The notes under the pieces: model-generated
Databases searched by the model: none
Seen by the model: the letters and a program-made list of their open reading frames with translations, nothing else
Told to the model about the DNA's origin: nothing
Made by a program: the position numbers and the translations under genes
Assembly (NCBI GenBank): GCA_015522745.1
Contig: WALQ01000037.1
Span: 1 to 14,806 of the forward strand
Direction of reading: 5' to 3'
Origin: Candidatus Aenigmatarchaeota archaeon
Lineage (GTDB): Archaea > Aenigmatarchaeota > Aenigmatarchaeia > GW2011-AR5 > WALA01
DNA length: 14,806 nt
In this document: positions 13,227 to 14,806 of the stretch, piece by piece
Position numbering within the stretch: the first letter of the stretch is position 1
Layout of the letters: each line of letters starts with the position of its first letter

Positions 13227-13234
13227 TTTTTTAT
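13227..13234 (+). promoter_or_regulatory. TATA element of the pilin-like gene
   Basis: TTTTTTAT directly follows the acylphosphatase stop codon and is centred 26.5 bases before the ATG at 13257. The T tract may also help end the alaX-acyP transcript. Confidence 0.45.
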
Positions 13235-13256
13235 TTGTTCACAACGATGTGTTTAT

Positions 13257-13637
13257 ATGAAAAAGGGCATTGCGTACGTGGTTGCTGAAATTCTTTTGAT
13301 AGTCATGGGTTTTTTCATTGTTATCACATTGAACACGAATTTGAAGTACAAGCTGTTTCCGATGTTCAAGAAAATAAACCGCGACTACAACTACTTGGAG
13401 ACCATGTCGTTCTCGGCTCTTGACGCGTCGTACAACAACAGCATGCTCGTTGTCACAAACTCCGGTTATACGAATCTCACAAACATAACGGTGTACTTCG
13501 ATTACAAAAAGGTTGGGTTCTTTCCCGGGCCGCTTTTGCCAGGTAACATGACCGTGTTCAACGTCAGCGCGGCCAATGGAACGTTTTACGTGTTCTCATC
13601 TCAGGGAGCTCGGACAACACTTTCAATTTCCAAATGA
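13257..13637 (+). CDS. Type IV pilin-like secreted or surface protein
   Basis: The 126-residue product starts MKKGIAYVVAEILLIVMGFF. A short basic leader ending in Gly followed by about 20 hydrophobic residues is the class III signal of archaeal pilins and archaellins, which prepilin peptidase cuts after the glycine (KKG/IAYVV). The rest is a beta-rich domain (MLVVTNSGYTNLTNITVYFD...LLPGNMTVFNVS) like the Ig-like tails of archaeal pilin-family proteins. Six N-glycosylation sequons lie in residues 60-109 (N60, N73, N76, N97, N102, N107), supporting a cell-surface position. No pilus assembly ATPase or membrane platform gene is in this window. A plain membrane-anchored secreted protein is the alternative. 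Confidence 0.6.
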   Translation: MKKGIAYVVAEILLIVMGFFIVITLNTNLKYKLFPMFKKINRDYNYLETMSFSALDASYNNSMLVVTNSGYTNLTNITVYFDYKKVGFFPGPLLPGNMTVFNVSAANGTFYVFSSQGARTTLSISK

Positions 13638-13638
13638 A

Positions 13639-13646
13639 TTTAAAAC
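13639..13646 (+). promoter_or_regulatory. TATA element of tRNA-His
   Basis: TTTAAAAC lies just after the TGA of the pilin-like gene. Its centre is about 33 bases before the first base of tRNA-His, predicting a leader of about seven bases, the same geometry as tRNA-Leu. Confidence 0.45.
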
Positions 13647-13675
13647 TTTTGGCGAATAAATAATTCTAGTTCATG

Positions 13676-13772
13676 GCCGCAGTGGTGTAGCCTGGTTAGC
13701 ATCGGAGCCTGTGGAGACGGATTTAGAAATCGCAGAGAGCTCCTGGCCTGGGTTCAAATCCCAGCTGCGGCA
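13676..13772 (+). tRNA. tRNA-His (anticodon GTG) with a 23-base intron
   Basis: Acceptor stem GCCGCAG (13676-13682) pairs with CTGCGGC (13765-13771). Anticodon stem GGAGC (13704-13708) pairs with GCTCC (13739-13743). Removing 13715-13737 leaves loop CTGTGGA with anticodon GTG at 13711-13713, the usual archaeal tRNA-His loop, so the intron sits at the canonical 37/38 site. Exon bases CTGT pair with intron bases GCAG, flanked by three-base bulges GGA and AGA, which fits the bulge-helix-bulge recognised by the archaeal splicing endonuclease. The T-arm is CTGGG-TTCAAAT-CCCAG. A G is encoded at -1 (13675), but the discriminator is A (13772) rather than the C normal for tRNA-His. Confidence 0.88.
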
Positions 13773-13807
13773 CTTTCTTATTGATTTGAACCGTTGGGTT
13801 CATTTCG
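13757..13807 (+). repeat. 51-base direct repeat, copy 1: tRNA-His 3' end plus trailer
   Basis: The last 16 bases of tRNA-His (AATCCCAGCTGCGGCA) and the next 35 bases are repeated exactly at 13846-13896, 89 bases downstream. Such copies of a tRNA 3' end are known as scars of integration at tRNA genes, but could equally be a tandem duplication. Confidence 0.9.
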
Positions 13808-13818
13808 GAGACCGGAGG
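13795..13818 (+). repeat. Dispersed tRNA-trailer repeat, copy 2 (after tRNA-His)
   Basis: This matches 10301-10324 with two differences. It runs into a small hairpin AGACC-GGA-GGTCT (13810-13822). Confidence 0.7.
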
Positions 13819-13845
13819 TCTTTGAAACGCCGGCTTTGCCGTGCG

Positions 13846-13896
13846 AATCCCAGCTGCGGCACTTTCTTATTGATTTGAACCGTTGGGTTCATTTCG
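13846..13896 (+). repeat. 51-base direct repeat, copy 2, with partial tRNA-His 3' end
   Basis: It is identical to 13757-13807. The 38 bases between the copies include hairpins AGACC-GGA-GGTCT and CGGC-TTT-GCCG. The tRNA part lacks the 5' half and the T-loop start, so it cannot be a working tRNA. The third, shorter trailer-repeat copy (13884-13899) lies at its end. Confidence 0.9.
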
Positions 13897-13943
13897 AAGG
13901 TCTGAAAAAGCTTTGATGATGTATGGGGCGAATCTTCTAAATT

Positions 13944-14678
13944 TCAATTTAACGAAACTATTTTCCCATTAATTATAACAGGGTGCTCCTTTATATCAAT
14001 TCCTGCGCGTTCGGCGCTATTAGATGTGAACTCCGTCATAATTAGATACGCCTTGTCTATTTTTGTGTCTGGCATATACGTTCCTAGAAATTCAGCGAAA
14101 TCAAGATTGGAATTAACGAAAGGCGATCCTTCAACGTCGGCGTAATCGAATATTGAAAACTGACCTTCGATCTCTCGGAAGTCCGAATGCGGCATCTTCG
14201 CTCCGTAGAAGTTCGCTCCAACAAGTTTTGACTTTCTAAATTTTGCATGTGGTGCGACAGCGAAGCTCAAATCCGCGCGATTGAATATTGAGTAGTTTGC
14301 ATTAACGTATGGGATGTACGCATGATGAAGCGCTGCGCCTTCAAAATCCGAGCGGTAAAAGCTCGCGCGCTCTCCTTTCAAATAAGGAAGATAAATTCCA
14401 TGGGCTATCGTACGCTCAATTGCCGAGCCACTGACGTTCAACGGATCGTAACTCAATTCCTGTTCGTGACTGCGAAGATATTTGTTTAGCGCATTGAAGA
14501 GCTCCGACTTTGTGAGATCTATCTCAAATCCCCGACCGCTATCAACTACATCGGTTCTCGTGTCTTCCGACGGCGCAAGAACGATTCCACGGAAGTCGCG
14601 CTCCCCGTCCAAAATCTTTTTCATAAATTCGTCTGCGGGAACGCGCGGTTGGAACAACCTGTAAATTGCGACGAACAT
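13944..14678 (-). CDS. Pentapeptide-repeat-like protein
   Basis: The 244-residue product has a non-repeat N-terminal third (1-90) and then, at about 90-215, degenerate pentapeptide repeats of the A(D/N)LXX or AXF type: RASFYRSDFEGAAL, NRADLSFA, KLVGANFYGA, HSDFREI, FDYADVEG, NLDFAEFLG. Pentapeptide repeats form a right-handed square beta-helix. Prolines P123, P143, P163 and P203 fall 20 or 40 residues apart, one helix turn being 20 residues. Some family members bind gyrase, but most have no known role and none is claimed here. A GTG at 14687 opens the frame, but GTGAT just before the ATG at 14678 acts better as a ribosome-binding site, with TATA TTTAAATA at 14713-14720. There is no signal peptide or membrane segment. 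Confidence 0.7.
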   Translation of the reverse strand: MFVAIYRLFQPRVPADEFMKKILDGERDFRGIVLAPSEDTRTDVVDSGRGFEIDLTKSELFNALNKYLRSHEQELSYDPLNVSGSAIERTIAHGIYLPYLKGERASFYRSDFEGAALHHAYIPYVNANYSIFNRADLSFAVAPHAKFRKSKLVGANFYGAKMPHSDFREIEGQFSIFDYADVEGSPFVNSNLDFAEFLGTYMPDTKIDKAYLIMTEFTSNSAERAGIDIKEHPVIINGKIVSLN

Positions 14679-14712
14679 TTCAATCACTTATCAATAGTAA
14701 GAAGAAGTAAAG

Positions 14713-14720
14713 TATTTAAA
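14713..14720 (-). promoter_or_regulatory. TATA element of the pentapeptide-repeat gene
   Basis: TTTAAATA read on the minus strand is centred 38.5 bases before the ATG at 14678. This leaves a leader of about 12 bases that contains GTGAT. Confidence 0.45.
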
Positions 14721-14724
14721 GAAA

Positions 14725-14806
14725 TTAATGCTTGAAGCTTCTATAAACAAGAACCCCTTCGGCGATTAAAATTAAAGTCATCATAATTATATAAGAACAA
14801 AATAAT
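14725..14806 (-). CDS. Partial or tiny hydrophobic reading frame at the right edge
   Basis: A minus-strand frame is open from the window edge to a TAA at 14725-14727. Its last residues are YIIMMTLILIAEGVLVYRSFKH, which look like a membrane helix with a basic tail. It may be the C-terminus of a gene that continues to the right, or a tiny membrane peptide starting at one of two ATGs near 14783 and 14780. No family can be assigned. Confidence 0.35.
   Translation of the reverse strand, partial: LFCSYIIMMTLILIAEGVLVYRSFKH

Noticed and set aside
13846..13861. Second tRNA-His gene
   Set aside because: Only the 3' part of the T-arm and acceptor is present; no anticodon arm or 5' half can be folded.

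Overview
This window reads as chromosomal DNA of an archaeon, most likely a small-genome lineage of the DPANN kind. The archaeal markers are ribosomal protein L44e, a GINS51-type replication factor, AdkA-type adenylate kinase, the DUF106 membrane insertase homologue, a Cbf5-type pseudouridine synthase, AlaX, Trm112, a tRNA-His gene with a bulge-helix-bulge type intron, and tRNA genes with no encoded CCA. The DPANN placement rests mainly on the primase: one 439-residue chain carries both the PriS catalytic core and the PriL iron-sulphur domain, a fusion known from several DPANN groups. The phylum cannot be named from this sequence alone.

Layout. A small gene that appears frameshifted (80-488, minus) diverges from the fused primase (539-1858, plus). 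The primase converges with a minus-strand run: GINS51 (3888), L44e, AdkA, DUF106. Cbf5/TruB (3938), a membrane thioredoxin-like protein (4761), a CcdA-like protein (5426) and Trm112 (6163) follow on the plus strand. Two convergent tRNAs, Ser(GGA) and Val(TAC), enclose a 170-base stretch filled with four related hairpins. Next come an acyl-CoA-synthetase-like protein (6784), a PP-loop tRNA-thiolation-like enzyme (8253) and a convergent Nudix-like protein (10066, minus). The right third holds tRNA-Glu(TTC), an MFS transporter (minus), tRNA-Leu(GAG), AlaX plus acylphosphatase, a pilin-like secreted protein, intron-containing tRNA-His(GTG) with a duplicated tail, a pentapeptide-repeat protein (minus) and the edge of another minus-strand reading frame. 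No stretch longer than 300 bases lacks a gene.

How the parts fit. Replication (primase, GINS) and translation or RNA modification (L44e, Cbf5, Trm112, PP-loop enzyme, AlaX, five tRNAs) dominate, and adkA-DUF106 is a fragment of the usual archaeal secY-adkA-DUF106-...-cbf5 tail of the ribosomal superoperon. The thioredoxin-like protein and the CcdA homologue form a likely envelope thiol-disulphide relay. Gene expression shows two modes. Most first genes of a transcription unit have a TATA-like element centred about 25-27 bases before the ATG, implying leaderless mRNAs. Genes inside operons carry GGTGAT-type Shine-Dalgarno sites. Two or three TATA elements sit midway between divergent genes and seem to serve both directions.

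The parts least explained by known families are the hairpin array between tRNA-Ser and tRNA-Val, the repeats trailing tRNA-Glu and tRNA-His (one carrying a copied tRNA 3' end and sequences complementary to tRNA T-arms), and the C2H2 zinc finger at the end of the primase.
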